The notes under the pieces were generated by a model. That model was not told the DNA's origin and did not search any database. It worked only from the letters and a program-made list of their open reading frames with translations. Source: DATFVB01 sp963714035 (GTDB lineage: Bacteria; Acidobacteriota; Thermoanaerobaculia; UBA5066; DATFVB01). Taken from it: a stretch of DNA of 64,000 bases. The translations under genes were made by a program, and so were the position numbers. Positions 31,317-43,054 of the stretch are shown piece by piece; position 1 is the first letter of the stretch; each line of letters begins with the position of its first letter. The DNA is taken from the NCBI GenBank assembly GCA_963714035.1, contig OY970224.1, positions 1,240,001 to 1,304,000 on the forward strand, given 5' to 3'.

Positions 31317-33296
31317 TTACTTCAGCTTCTCTTTGATCAGGACCCGGGCGTCGTCTGCGGTCGAAGACACGAGGACGCGGATCGCCTTCGACTTCGCGCC
31401 GTCGGTCAGGAGGATGTCGTGCACCATCGGTCCCGCGAGCTGCAGCGGCTGCGCCGCGGTGAAAATCGAGCCGATCCCCTGCTCGTGCCCGTCGACGAGC
31501 ACGCGCGCCGATCCGAGGGAAGCGTCGAAGAAGACGTCTCCCTGCGTCGAGTAGCCCACCCTCGGGATCTTCGAAAAAGCCTCCTTCGAGGTTCGCTTCA
31601 TCTCGTCGCCGGCCGACTCGACGTCCTTCGGCGCCGACGGCGACACGACGACCTGGATGTTCAGATCGCGATACCCGGGGAGCGTCGCCTTCACGCGGTG
31701 CGTTCCGGCCGCGAGCGGGAACGTCTTGCCGCCGCCGTGATCGTCCCAGTCGTCGGCGATGCCGACGTACTTGCCGTCCACCGAGAGACGCGCCTGGTCC
31801 GGGTTGAACTGGAACTTCATCGCGCGGCGCGCGCGGTACACGTTGTCGAACGCCTCGGAGACCGGAGCGGGAGCGGGGGGACCTTCCGGGGCCGCCGTGA
31901 GGGGCGGCGCGGTTTCCGTCGACGTTTTCGGCGCCGCGGACCGCGCGGCGACGGCGTCGGAGGAGCTCTTCCGATTCTCCCGGGCATGGCCGACCCCGGG
32001 CGCCTCCGCGCTCGTCGCCGTCGACGCGATCGGCGCGGCGGACGACGCCGGGACCGTCGCCGGAGGCGCGGGCGTCGGCGGGGGAACGGCCGCCGTCGTG
32101 CCGGCCGGCGCGGAAGAGGACGGGGCGGAAGCCGCGGTCAGCGGGGGATTCTTCGGAGGGGCCGGCGCCGCCGGGGCTGCGGCTTTCGTCACCGCCGAGA
32201 AGATCGACGCGGCCCGGCGCGGCTGCGTGACGACGAACAGGAACGCCGCGGCCGCGAGGACGAGGGCGGCGATCCCGAAGAGCAGCGCCGCCGCGCCCCG
32301 GCGCTCGACGATGACCGTGGGCCCCGAGCCGGACGCGGACGCCGGCGCGGCGGTCCCCGCCGTCCCCGGAGTGGCGGTGACGGTCGAGCCGGTCCGCGAG
32401 GGAATCGGCGTCGGCACCGGAAGACGAAATTCCTGCATGACCGGAGTCGGCCGCGAGTCCCGCGAGGAAGATCCCGACGCACGGTGCAGGTCGCGAAGGA
32501 GCGCGCGGGCGTCGGGATACCGCTCCTCCCTCTTCTTCGCGAGCGCGCGCCTCACGATCTCGGAGGTCATCGGCGGAAGATCGGGCCGGACGGCGAGGGG
32601 GTCGCGCGGCTCGGTGTTCAGGATCTGATAGACGAGCGCGGTCACCGTATCGCCCGGGAACGGCCGCGTTCCGGTGAACATCTCGTAGAGGACGACGCCG
32701 AGCGAGAAGATGTCCGAACGGCCGTCGAGCGTGTCGCCGCGGATCTGTTCCGGCGACATGTAGGAAGGGCTCCCGACCATCATCCCGGTCCGGGTCAGGT
32801 CCGCGCCGCCCGTCAGGAGCTTCCCGATCCCGAAGTCGGAGACCTTCACGACCCCGTCGCTCCGGATCAGGATGTTCCCGGGCTTGACGTCGCGGTGGAC
32901 GACCTGCCGTTCATGCGCGTGGGCGAGCGCCTCCGCGGTCTGCCGGGCGATCAGGAACCTCTGCGCGTCGGTGAGCGCGACGTCGGGGCGGAGCAGTTTC
33001 GCCAGAGGACGTCCCTCGACGTACTCCATCGCGATGAACGTGCTCCCCCCTTCGCGGCCGACGTCGTAGATCGTGACGATGTTCGGATGCTGGAGGCGCC
33101 CGGCGATCTTCGCCTCGCGGAGAAATCGCGTCTCGACCTCGTCCCGGCGATCCGAGTCGGTGAGATCCGCGCGGACGATCTTGATCGCGACCTCCCGCTC
33201 GATCTCCGGATCGATCGCGAGATAGACGTTCCCCATCGCGCCCTGGCCGAGCGGACGCTCGATCCGGAACCGGCCGACCCGGGAGCCGGGCTCCAT
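31317..33296 (-). CDS. Membrane Ser/Thr protein kinase with PEGA-like extracytoplasmic domain
   Basis: A 659-aa Hanks-type kinase. The N-terminal kinase has LGQGAMG at 16-22, Lys 39, HRDVKPGN near 138, DFG, and the activation end SPSYMSPEQIRG, so it looks active. A Thr/Pro-rich linker leads to one membrane segment near 325-350 (LLFGIAALVLAAAAFLFVV). A Pro/Ala-rich stalk follows, then about 230 C-terminal residues with PEGA-like repeats (ARLSVDGKYVG, later VLVDGHEQGIG). It starts inside the DUF2007 stop codon. A receptor role is inferred. Confidence 0.92.
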   Translation of the reverse strand: MEPGSRVGRFRIERPLGQGAMGNVYLAIDPEIEREVAIKIVRADLTDSDRRDEVETRFLREAKIAGRLQHPNIVTIYDVGREGGSTFIAMEYVEGRPLAKLLRPDVALTDAQRFLIARQTAEALAHAHERQVVHRDVKPGNILIRSDGVVKVSDFGIGKLLTGGADLTRTGMMVGSPSYMSPEQIRGDTLDGRSDIFSLGVVLYEMFTGTRPFPGDTVTALVYQILNTEPRDPLAVRPDLPPMTSEIVRRALAKKREERYPDARALLRDLHRASGSSSRDSRPTPVMQEFRLPVPTPIPSRTGSTVTATPGTAGTAAPASASGSGPTVIVERRGAAALLFGIAALVLAAAAFLFVVTQPRRAASIFSAVTKAAAPAAPAPPKNPPLTAASAPSSSAPAGTTAAVPPPTPAPPATVPASSAAPIASTATSAEAPGVGHARENRKSSSDAVAARSAAPKTSTETAPPLTAAPEGPPAPAPVSEAFDNVYRARRAMKFQFNPDQARLSVDGKYVGIADDWDDHGGGKTFPLAAGTHRVKATLPGYRDLNIQVVVSPSAPKDVESAGDEMKRTSKEAFSKIPRVGYSTQGDVFFDASLGSARVLVDGHEQGIGSIFTAAQPLQLAGPMVHDILLTDGAKSKAIRVLVSSTADDARVLIKEKLK

Positions 33297-33607
33297 CAGT
33301 CTCCGGGCTCCTCCGGAGCGTCCGCCGGGCCGGAATCCGTCAGGATCGAGCTCCGGTCGCCCGAATCCTGCAGCCGATCGAACTCCCGGTCGCGCCGGGC
33401 GAGGAGCGAACGCGCGCGCTTCTCGTCTTCCGGGCGCGTCAGGACGGCGATTCCGGTCAGGTCGCCGAAATTGACCGGCTCCATGTGGAACTTCCGGTTG
33501 TCGATCTGCGCCTCGATCCCTTCGGATTCGAGGAAACCGCGGATCAGGTCCGCCTCCACGTCGTCGGGCACCATCGCGACCCGGGTCCACTTTTCGTCCG
33601 AGGGCAT
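33296..33607 (-). CDS. DUF2007-type putative signal-transducing protein
   Basis: This 103-aa protein has the DUF2007 pattern: WTRVAMVPDDVEADLIRGFLESEGIEAQI, a ferredoxin-like beta-alpha-beta start typical of the family, then GIAVLTRPEDEKRARSLL. The last 20 residues are acidic and disordered. It overlaps the kinase start by one base (TGATG type), so it may be a cytoplasmic partner or input of that kinase, which is inferred from coupling. Confidence 0.85.
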   Translation of the reverse strand: MPSDEKWTRVAMVPDDVEADLIRGFLESEGIEAQIDNRKFHMEPVNFGDLTGIAVLTRPEDEKRARSLLARRDREFDRLQDSGDRSSILTDSGPADAPEEPGD

Positions 33608-33773
33608 CGGGGGCTCCTTTCCAAGGCCGGTCGGGCGCGGACGCCCGCGGGGCGGGCGGCGGAACGCTCGATTCGGAAAGACAAGATTAACCCGGATCGT
33701 TCACGAGCACCCGGTCGGCAAGCGGATCCCCCGGCTTCGGAGACGACCGATGATCTCGGCCGCCGGGACGATC

Positions 33774-34856
33774 TCAGGGCTCGACGGCGAGAGGCAAATC
33801 GCCGCGAGGGACGACCTTTCCGACGACCGCGGCCGAAGGCGCGCCCGCCGTGCGGCATCGCGAGGCATATTCCTCGCCGCGCCCCTCCGGGACGCAGACG
33901 AGGAGCCCTCCGGAGGTCTGCGCGTCGGCCAGCAGGAGGAAGGCGTCGTCGGACCAGGGCGCCGTCCACTCCGTCCTCGGACGCAGGTTGCGGAAGTTCT
34001 TCCGCGAGCCACCGGGCGCGATTCCGCGGAGGGCGATCGGCCGCGCTTCGGGAATGACCGGGATGCGCTCGAGCGAGAACCGCGCGGTCGTGCCCGATGC
34101 CTCCATCAGGTTCAGCGCGTGGCCGAGCAGCCCGAAACCGGTGACGTCGGTCGCCGCGCGGACGCCGAACTCCGGCATCGCCGCGGCGGCGCCCGCGTTC
34201 AACGCCGCCATCTGCTCGCCGAGCCGTTCCAGCGTGTCGTCGCCCACGACGCGCCGGTGGACGAGGCCGCCGCGCGTGTCGGCCCGGGCGGCGCAGACGA
34301 GCACGCCGACGCCGAGCGGCTTCGTCAGGACCAGCTCGTCGCCGGGACGGGCGGCCGCGTGGTCGGTCAGCTCGCTTTCATGCGCGAAGCCGGTCGCCGC
34401 GAGACCGTAGATCGGGACGTCGTGGTCGATCGTGTGCCCTCCGGAAAGTGAGGCTCCCGCCTCGGCCACGGTTTCGGCGCCGCCCCGGAGAATCGCCTCC
34501 AGGACCTCGAGCGGGAGAACTTCCGACGGAAACGCCGCGATCGCGAGCGCGAGCGCCGGGCGAGCCCCTGCCGCGTAGAGATCGGAAAGCGCGTTCGCCG
34601 CGGCGATCCGGCCGAAGAGATGGGGATCGTCGACGACCGGAGTGAAGTAATCGACCGTCTGGACGAGAGCGCGGCCGTCGCCCAGCCGATAGACGGAGGC
34701 GTCCTCGGACCTTCCGAATCCGGCGATCAGGTTCGGATCGCGGGACGGAGGCATTCTGGAGAGCACGGCCGCAAGGTCGAACTGACCCAGCTTGCAGGCT
34801 CAACCCGCGCTGCCGGCAAACGTCGAAAGCGCCGGGCCGGCGGAGCGATACGTCAT
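33774..34856 (-). CDS. selD: Selenophosphate synthetase with in-frame TGA selenocysteine
   Basis: Read from ATG 34856, the gene encodes 360 aa with one in-frame TGA (34802-34800) at codon 19, in LSTFAGSAG-U-ACKLGQFDL. This lines up with the SelD catalytic motif G-x-G-C/U-x-C-K. Homology continues on both sides, and the family length (about 345) needs the upstream part. Later motifs are LVQTVDYFTPVVDD, AANALSDLYAAGA and SGGHTIDHD. A hairpin just past the TGA could be a bacterial SECIS. SelD makes selenophosphate from ATP and selenide for Sec insertion and tRNA 2-selenouridine. No selA or selB is in this window. Standard callers would begin at GTG 34766. Confidence 0.88.
34769..34797 (-). promoter_or_regulatory. 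Candidate bacterial SECIS hairpin after the selD TGA
   Basis: On the minus strand, GCAA (34795-34792) pairs with TTGC (34774-34771) and GGTC (34787-34784) pairs with GACC (34778-34775). A bulge GCTG with a U lies between the stems, and the apical loop is AGTTC. Position 3-30 bases after the TGA, a bulged U and a GU in the loop fit SelB-binding SECIS elements. Confidence 0.6.
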
Positions 34857-34994
34857 GGGCGAATAGTAGCGCGGCCGTCTTTGCTTCCGATTGAGCCGAG
34901 AAGGAGGTCGAAAAGCTCTCGCACTCGCCACTCGAAACTCGGAACTCGTCCCTGTCGCACGGCACAAATCTTGCGTTAAGCTTCCACTCTTACA

Positions 34995-35294
34995 ATGGAG
35001 GATAACGTGGGCAAGGACTCCTTCGAAAAAACGCGCGATTTCGTGGACGAGAAGATCGACCGGACGAAGGAATATCTCGGAGCTTCGTTCGCGAAGACCC
35101 GCGAGCGCGTGGACGACCTTCTGAGCGACGCGCGAAAGAGCTGGGGCCCGGTGAGCTCGAGAATCGAAGACCAGTACGACGAGCTTTCCGCGGATCTTCG
35201 CAAGTACGTCAAGAGCAACCCATTGCGCGCGGTCGGCTACGCCGCCGGGATCGGCCTGATCCTCGGGCTCTGGATCGGCCGCCGCGGCGATTGA
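34995..35294 (+). CDS. DUF883 (ElaB/YqjD-like) membrane-associated protein
   Basis: A 99-aa protein with a long amphipathic, charged N-terminus (FEKTRDFVDEKIDRTKEYLG, then RERVDDLLSDARKSWG) and one C-terminal hydrophobic segment RAVGYAAGIGLILGLWIGRR. This is the layout of DUF883 inner-membrane proteins, which in E. coli can tether ribosomes. It overlaps the next small gene by 4 bases, as yqjD and yqjE are adjacent elsewhere. Confidence 0.85.
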   Translation: MEDNVGKDSFEKTRDFVDEKIDRTKEYLGASFAKTRERVDDLLSDARKSWGPVSSRIEDQYDELSADLRKYVKSNPLRAVGYAAGIGLILGLWIGRRGD

Positions 35295-35485
35295 TCGACG
35301 GCCGGATGCGTCGGCGGCGCGGTTCCGATCTTCCGTTCTGGATGGCCGGAGCCGCGCTGCTCTCGCTCGTCGTCTATCTGGGCCGCCGCCGGGCCCGCCT
35401 CCTGCTGGCGGCGCTCTCCGGCGCGCTGACCGATCGGGCGCTCCGGGCCCTGGCCGACACGTTCCGCGAAGAAGAAACCGCGTAG
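35291..35485 (+). CDS. Small membrane protein paired with DUF883
   Basis: The 64-aa frame has one hydrophobic segment (PFWMAGAALLSLVVYLG) flanked by Arg-rich ends, then an amphipathic C-terminus. TTG 35291 overlaps the previous stop; ATG 35306 is an alternative start. The pairing resembles YqjD with YqjE/YqjK, but sequence similarity cannot be judged. A GGCCGGC-rich palindromic stretch follows the stop. Confidence 0.6.
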   Translation: MIDGRMRRRRGSDLPFWMAGAALLSLVVYLGRRRARLLLAALSGALTDRALRALADTFREEETA

Positions 35486-35694
35486 CCGGCCGGTACGGCC
35501 GGCCCGGCCGGCCCTGCCGGCCAGTTGCGAGTTCATCAGTTCCGAGTTGAAGGTCGGGTTCCACACTCGCCACTCGTAACTCGCAACTCGTCACTGGCGC
35601 CGAAGGCGCCCCGACTTTCCACTCGCCACTGAAGAACTCGCGACGGGCGCCGGTTGGGTGGCGCTACCGGCGCCTGGGATATCTTTCGGCGCAG
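35486..35694. repeat. GGCCGGC palindromes and GAGT-type heptamers
   Basis: Several overlapping GGCCGGC inverted units follow the previous stop (35487-35522), then CACTCGCCACTCGTAACTCG-type heptamers and a GGCGCCGAAGGCGCC hairpin. It looks like extragenic repeat sequence; no gene was found. Confidence 0.6.
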
Positions 35695-37077
35695 ATGCAA
35701 CGCCTGACTTTCCTGGGAGCCAGCGGCACCGTCACCGGATCCCGCTACCTCCTGGAGACCGACCGGAACACGATCCTCGTCGACTGCGGTCTCTTTCAGG
35801 GAGGCCGCGAGCTGCGGGCGAAGAACTGGACGCCGTTTCCCGCGGACGTCTCGAAGATCCAGGCGATCCTCCTGACGCACGCGCACATCGACCACACCGG
35901 TTATCTCCCGCGCCTCGTCCGCCAGGGATATACGGGACCCGTCTACTGCACGGCGCCCACCCAGGCCCTGCTGGGATATCTCCTGCCCGACGCCGGACGG
36001 CTCCAGGAGGAGGAAGCTCAGTACGCGAATCACAAGGGGTATTCGCGGCACAAGCCGGCCGAGCCGCTTTTCACGGAAGACGACGCGCGCCGCGCGCTCG
36101 CGCTCCTCTCCCCCATCCCGTTCGACGAGACCTCGAAGGTGCTGCCCGGGATCGAGTTCTCCCTCCATCGCGTCGGCCACATCCTCGGGGCGGCGTTCAT
36201 CCGGGTCCAGGCCGGGACCGCCTCCGTGCTCTTTTCGGGCGACGTCGGCCGGCGCAACGTCCCGATCCTCAAGGACCCGGAGCCGATCCTCGCGGCAAGC
36301 ACGCTCCTCCTCGAGTCGACCTACGGCGACCGCGTCCACGGCGACGAGTCGCCGCTCGCCGCGCTCGAGCGGGTCGTCACAGAGACCGTCGCGCGCCGGG
36401 GGATGCTCCTCGTCCCCGCGTTCGCGGTCGGGCGCACCCAGGAGGTCCTCTATTACCTGCGGCAGCTCCAGCGCGAGAAGAAGATCCCGGAGGACCTGCC
36501 GATCTGGGTCGATTCGCCGATGGCGGTCTCGGCGGTCGAGATCTACCGCGACTTCCACGCCGAGCACGATCTCGAGACGCAGGAGCTGGAAGACGAGAAC
36601 CTCTCGCCGATCGACGGGAAGTGGGTCCGACTGATGCGGACCGTGGAGGAATCGAAGAGCCTGAACCGCATGAAAGGGCCGGGCGTCATCATCTCCGCGT
36701 CGGGCATGTTGAACGGCGGGCGGATCCTCCACCATCTCCGGGTGCGCCTCCCGGACCCCTCGACGACCCTCCTCTTCGTCGGCTACCAGGCGGAGGAGAC
36801 CCTCGGCCGCGCGATCGAGAACGGCGCGCCCGTCGCGCGGATCCACGGCGAAAACGTCCCGGTTCGGGCGCGCATCGAGAAGATCCCGTCGCTCTCCGCC
36901 CACGCCGACCAGCGCGAGCTCATCGAATGGATCTCCGCGATCCCGGAGCCGCCGCGCCGGACGTTCCTCGTCCACGGCGAAGACCCGGCGCGCCGCGCGC
37001 TCGCGGAGCGGATCCGCGCCGAGCTCCACTTCGACGTTTCGCTTCCCGTGGAGGACCAGACGGAGGATCTGCCGTGA
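35695..37077 (+). CDS. Beta-CASP metallo-beta-lactamase fold RNA nuclease-like protein
   Basis: A 460-aa protein of the CPSF73/Ysh1-like group. Metal motif 1 is THAHIDHTG, with the preceding FLGASGTVTGSRYLL start typical of the family. FSGDVGRRNVPIL gives motif 3. The beta-CASP region has LLLESTYGDR, then VPAFAVGRTQEVLYYL, and ends with SASGMLNGGRILHHL and LSAHADQREL. Such enzymes cleave RNA endo- or exonucleolytically. All catalytic His/Asp are present. It heads a co-directional run of coupled genes. Confidence 0.94.
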   Translation: MQRLTFLGASGTVTGSRYLLETDRNTILVDCGLFQGGRELRAKNWTPFPADVSKIQAILLTHAHIDHTGYLPRLVRQGYTGPVYCTAPTQALLGYLLPDAGRLQEEEAQYANHKGYSRHKPAEPLFTEDDARRALALLSPIPFDETSKVLPGIEFSLHRVGHILGAAFIRVQAGTASVLFSGDVGRRNVPILKDPEPILAASTLLLESTYGDRVHGDESPLAALERVVTETVARRGMLLVPAFAVGRTQEVLYYLRQLQREKKIPEDLPIWVDSPMAVSAVEIYRDFHAEHDLETQELEDENLSPIDGKWVRLMRTVEESKSLNRMKGPGVIISASGMLNGGRILHHLRVRLPDPSTTLLFVGYQAEETLGRAIENGAPVARIHGENVPVRARIEKIPSLSAHADQRELIEWISAIPEPPRRTFLVHGEDPARRALAERIRAELHFDVSLPVEDQTEDLP

Positions 37078-38254
37078 ACGGCGGCCGCGGAGGACTCCGA
37101 CGGGTCCGCCGCGTTCTGGTCCAGACCTTCAAGGGTTTCTACGCCGACCGCGGCGACGATCTCGCCGCGTCCCTCACGTTCTCGACGCTCGTCATGGCGG
37201 TTCCTCTCGTCGCGACACTCGCGATGCTCCTCGCGACGTTCTTCCGGCAGAACGACCGCGCGATCCTCGACGCGATCAACTTCGCGCTGCCGTACCAGAG
37301 CGCGCGGATCACGGCGAACCTCCGGGAGTTCATCGACTCGGCGAAGGCGGTCTCCGGAATCGGGCTCGTCACGCTGCTCGCGACGTCGCTCCGGCTGATC
37401 TTCATCATCGAGAACACGGTCAACCACGTCTGGGGAGCGCCGAAGCGCAAGCGCCTGCTCGCCCGGGTCGCGACCTACACGATGGGCCTGTTCATCGGCG
37501 CCCTGCTCATCGGAGAGCTCCTCACCGGCCTCGCGGAGCTCCGGAAGCGCGCGGTCTTCGAGAGCCTCTTCACGTCGGCGGTGGTCGATCGCTTCTTCGC
37601 GACACTCGTCGTCGCCGCCGCGCTCACCCTGCTCTACAAGTTCATCCCGAACGCGCCCGTCTCCTGGCCGTCCGCGGCGGTCGCCGCCGGGATCGTCGCC
37701 CTGCTGCTCCGCGTCATCAAGGTCGGATTCGCTCTCTATTTCAAGATCTTCCCGACGATCAACATCATCTACGGCTCGCTCTCCCTCGTCCTGCTGCTGC
37801 TGATCGCCCTCTTCCTCTTCTGGGAGCTCGTGCTCGTCGGCGTCGAGTTCACCTTCGTGCTCGACGCCGGCCGGATCGCGACGCTGACGCGCGAGGGCGA
37901 AGGGCGGGCGGAGCTCGCCGTCCGCCTCCTGCTGCGGGCCGCAAAGTCTCCCGCGCGGCTCGAAGACCTGCAGCACGATCTCGGCCGCCCCTCGGCGGAG
38001 ATCGACGCGCTCGCGGAGCAGCTTCGCGAGGACGGGCTGATCGGCGGCGCGCGCGACGAGGCGTTTCACGTTCCGGTGCCGATCGAGCGGATCCCGCTCG
38101 CCCGCGTCGTGGCGGCGGTCTCTCCCGATCTGCTCTGCGTCGGGCCAGAGGGCGCCGATCGCGTCGCCCGGATCCTCCGGCGCTCGTTCCGCAAGCTCTC
38201 GGCCGAGCGGGACTTCGTGCTGAACGTCACGCTGAGCGACATCGCCGGCCGCCG

Positions 38255-38258
<4 letters not shown>
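37074..38258 (+). CDS. YihY/BrkB family membrane protein
   Basis: A 394-aa protein with about six membrane segments: AASLTFSTLVMAVPLVATLAML at the start is the YihY signature. The C-terminal 110 residues are cytoplasmic and resemble a winged-helix-like tail (LQHDLGRPSAEIDALAEQL). GTG 37074 overlaps the previous stop by 4 bases. The family's physiological role is unsettled; the old RNase BN label does not apply. Confidence 0.92.
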
Positions 38259-40614
<2,356 letters not shown>

Positions 40615-40618
<4 letters not shown>

Positions 40619-42210
40619 CTCGCCGCTCCCTCGTCCTCCTCTTCTTCCTCGCTCTCGCTCCCGCCGCCCGATCCGAGGAGCTCTTCTCCGGCGTCGGCGC
40701 CGTCCATCACCCGATCGCCACGGCGAGCCCGGAAGCGCAGAAATTCTTCGACCAGGGCCTCGACTTCGTGTACGGGTTCAACCACGACGAAGCGATCCGC
40801 TCGTTCGAGAAGGCGGCCGCGCTCGACCCGAAGGCCGCGATGCCGCTCTGGGGAATCGCGCTCGCGCTCGGGCCGAACATCAACCTCGACGTCGATCCGG
40901 AGCACGAGAAAAAGGCCTTCGACGCGGCGCAGAAGGCGCTGGCACTCGCCGCCTCGGCGCCCGGGGTGGAGCAGGCATACGTGCGGGCCGTGGCGCGCCG
41001 GTACTCGGACGACCCGAAAGCGGATCTGAAGGCGCGGGCGGAAGACTACGCCGCCGCGATGAAGGAGCTCTCCCGCAAATACCCCGACGACCTCGACGCA
41101 GCGACGCTGTACGCCGAGAGCCTCATGGATCTCCGGCCGTGGAAGCTCTGGAAGCCCGACGGGACTCCGGAGCCGGGCACCGAGGAGATCGTCGCGGTCC
41201 TCGAATCGGTCCTGAAGCGCGATCCGACGCACCTCGGCGCGAACCACTACTACGTCCATGCCGTCGAGGCCTCGCCGCATCCCGAACGGGCGCTCGCGAG
41301 CGCGAGGAGACTCGAGACGCTCGCTCCGGCCTCGGGACATCTCGTCCACATGCCGGCGCACGTCTACATGCGCACGGGGAATTACGACGGCGCGATCACG
41401 GCGAACGCGCGCGCGGCCGACGCGGATCGCGCGTACATCGCGCGGACGCACGCCCAGGGCATCTATCCGCTCATGTACTACAACCACAACCTGCAGTTCC
41501 TCGCGGCCGCGGCCATGATGCAGGGGAAGCGCGCGGAGGCCCAGAAGGCCGCGGACGAGCTCGCGAAGAACACGACGCCGATCGCCCGGGAGATGCCGAT
41601 GGCCGAGTTCGTCGTCCCGATGCCGATCTTCGTGGAGCTGCGGTTCGGCGACTGGAACGCGGTCCTCGCGGAGCCCGATCCCGGAGTCCCCGTCGCGGGA
41701 GCGATCCGGCGGTTCGCCCGCGCATGGGCGTACGCGGAAAAGGGCGACCGGAAAGCTTCCGACGCGGAAGCCGCCGCGTTCGAGCAGGCCCGGAAGATGG
41801 CGTCTGCCGACGCGATCTGGGGGAACAACGGCGCGGCCGACGTGCTCGCGGTCGCGGCCGCCTCGCTCGACGCGCGGCGGGCGGAGCTCGCGAAGTCCGG
41901 CGACGCACTCCCGCTCTGGAAGAAGGCGGTCGATCTGCAGGACGGGCTTTCCTACGACGAGCCGCCCGCCTGGTTCTACCCGATCCGCGAGAGCTGGGGG
42001 GCGGCGCTCCTCCGCACCGGCAAAGCGCCGGAGGCGGAAAGCGTCTTCCGGGAAGATCTCCAAAGAAACCCGAAGAACCCGTGGTCGCTCGCGGGCCTCG
42101 CCGCGAGCCTCGAAGCGCAGAATCGCGCCGAGGACGCGCGCCGCGCCGACGCGGAATGGCGCGAGGCCGCGGGCGGCGTGGATGCGGCCGTCTTCCGCCC
42201 GAGGCCGTGA
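40615..42210 (+). CDS. Exported TPR-repeat protein
   Basis: A 531-aa protein with a signal peptide (about 1-20, SLVLLFFLALAPAARS). TPR-like helices include FFDQGLDFVYGFNHDEAIRSFEKAAALDP near 45 and GHLVHMPAHVYMRTGNYDGAI near 245. It shows several HYY/HMPxH stretches known in large acidobacterial TPR proteins. It overlaps the previous gene by 4 bases (ATGA). The function is unknown; a periplasmic scaffold role is inferred. Confidence 0.85.
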
Positions 42211-42357
42211 ACGCGCCGACCCGGTTCTCGACCTTCGAGGACGTTCCGGCCCGCGCGCTGCGCGGCGACTTCCGGGTGATCCGGCGCATCTTGCCGTTCC
42301 GGACGGGCCGCGATGCGGCGCGAATCCTCGCGGTTCGGACCTGATAAAATCGAAGGC

Positions 42358-42885
42358 ATGACGCTCCCCGATCGGATCCATGAGCTCCTCGCCGAGCTGG
42401 GCGCCCGGAGCGATCGCCCCACTCCCGGCTCCGTGCTCCTCCCCGTCGCTCACGAAGTCGAGTCGTGTCTCGACCGGGTGCAGTACAGCGGAGAACGCTA
42501 CATGCGCCATCCGGTGTATCTCGCCCAGGACTGGGAGGTCATGCTGATCGCCTGGGAGTCGGGCCAGAAGACGCCGATCCACGATCATCGGGGGGTCATG
42601 GGCTCGATGCTCGTGATGTCGGGCGGTCTCGTCGAAGAGTGTTTCGAGACGCCGGAGGAGCGGCCCCGGCTCCTCGAACGGGCCGACCGCGCTTCCGGGA
42701 CGACCTGCCTCACGAGCCCGACGCTCCTTCACCGGCTCTTCCCCCGCCGCGGCCGATCGCTCTCGCTCCACATCTATCGCCCGCCGCTCCGCGAAATGGG
42801 AATCTGGGAGGCGGACGGGATGACGGAGGTCCGCGCTTCGGGATACGACCTTCCGGCCGACACGCTCGCCCGCAAGATCGGGTGA
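42358..42885 (+). CDS. Cysteine dioxygenase-like cupin
   Basis: The 175-aa protein has the cupin metal motif TPIHDHRG and a later His in LTSPTLLHRLFP, as in bacterial type I cysteine dioxygenases, which oxidise Cys to its sulfinate using Fe(II). The ATG at 42358 is preferred; the frame opens 15 codons earlier without a clear ribosome site. No Cys-Tyr crosslink pair can be judged. Confidence 0.85.
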   Translation: MTLPDRIHELLAELGARSDRPTPGSVLLPVAHEVESCLDRVQYSGERYMRHPVYLAQDWEVMLIAWESGQKTPIHDHRGVMGSMLVMSGGLVEECFETPEERPRLLERADRASGTTCLTSPTLLHRLFPRRGRSLSLHIYRPPLREMGIWEADGMTEVRASGYDLPADTLARKIG

Positions 42886-43054
42886 CGCGGCGATGCATCG
42901 AGCCGGCCGAGCGCCGACCGCTCGCGCCGCCCTGCGACGTACCCACCGGGTACGCCTCGGGACGTCTCGATCGGTCGTCATCCCGGCGGGCTCGCGCCTC
43001 GCCGCGTCCGGTGACTCCCTCACGAAATCGCCGAGAGCGCCAGGGAAGAACCCT
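42886..43054. other. Convergent intergenic region
   Basis: It shares GCGGCGATGCATCGAGCCGG with 1526-1545 (GCGGCGATACATCGAGCCGG) and contains a GTACCC/GGGTAC pair near 42940-42953. Otherwise it is featureless. Confidence 0.5.

Noticed and set aside
34766..34802. SelD as a pseudogene truncated by a nonsense TGA
   Set aside because: The stop is exactly at the catalytic Cys/Sec position, flanks are conserved, and no other disruption exists in the gene. Selenocysteine explains all of it better.
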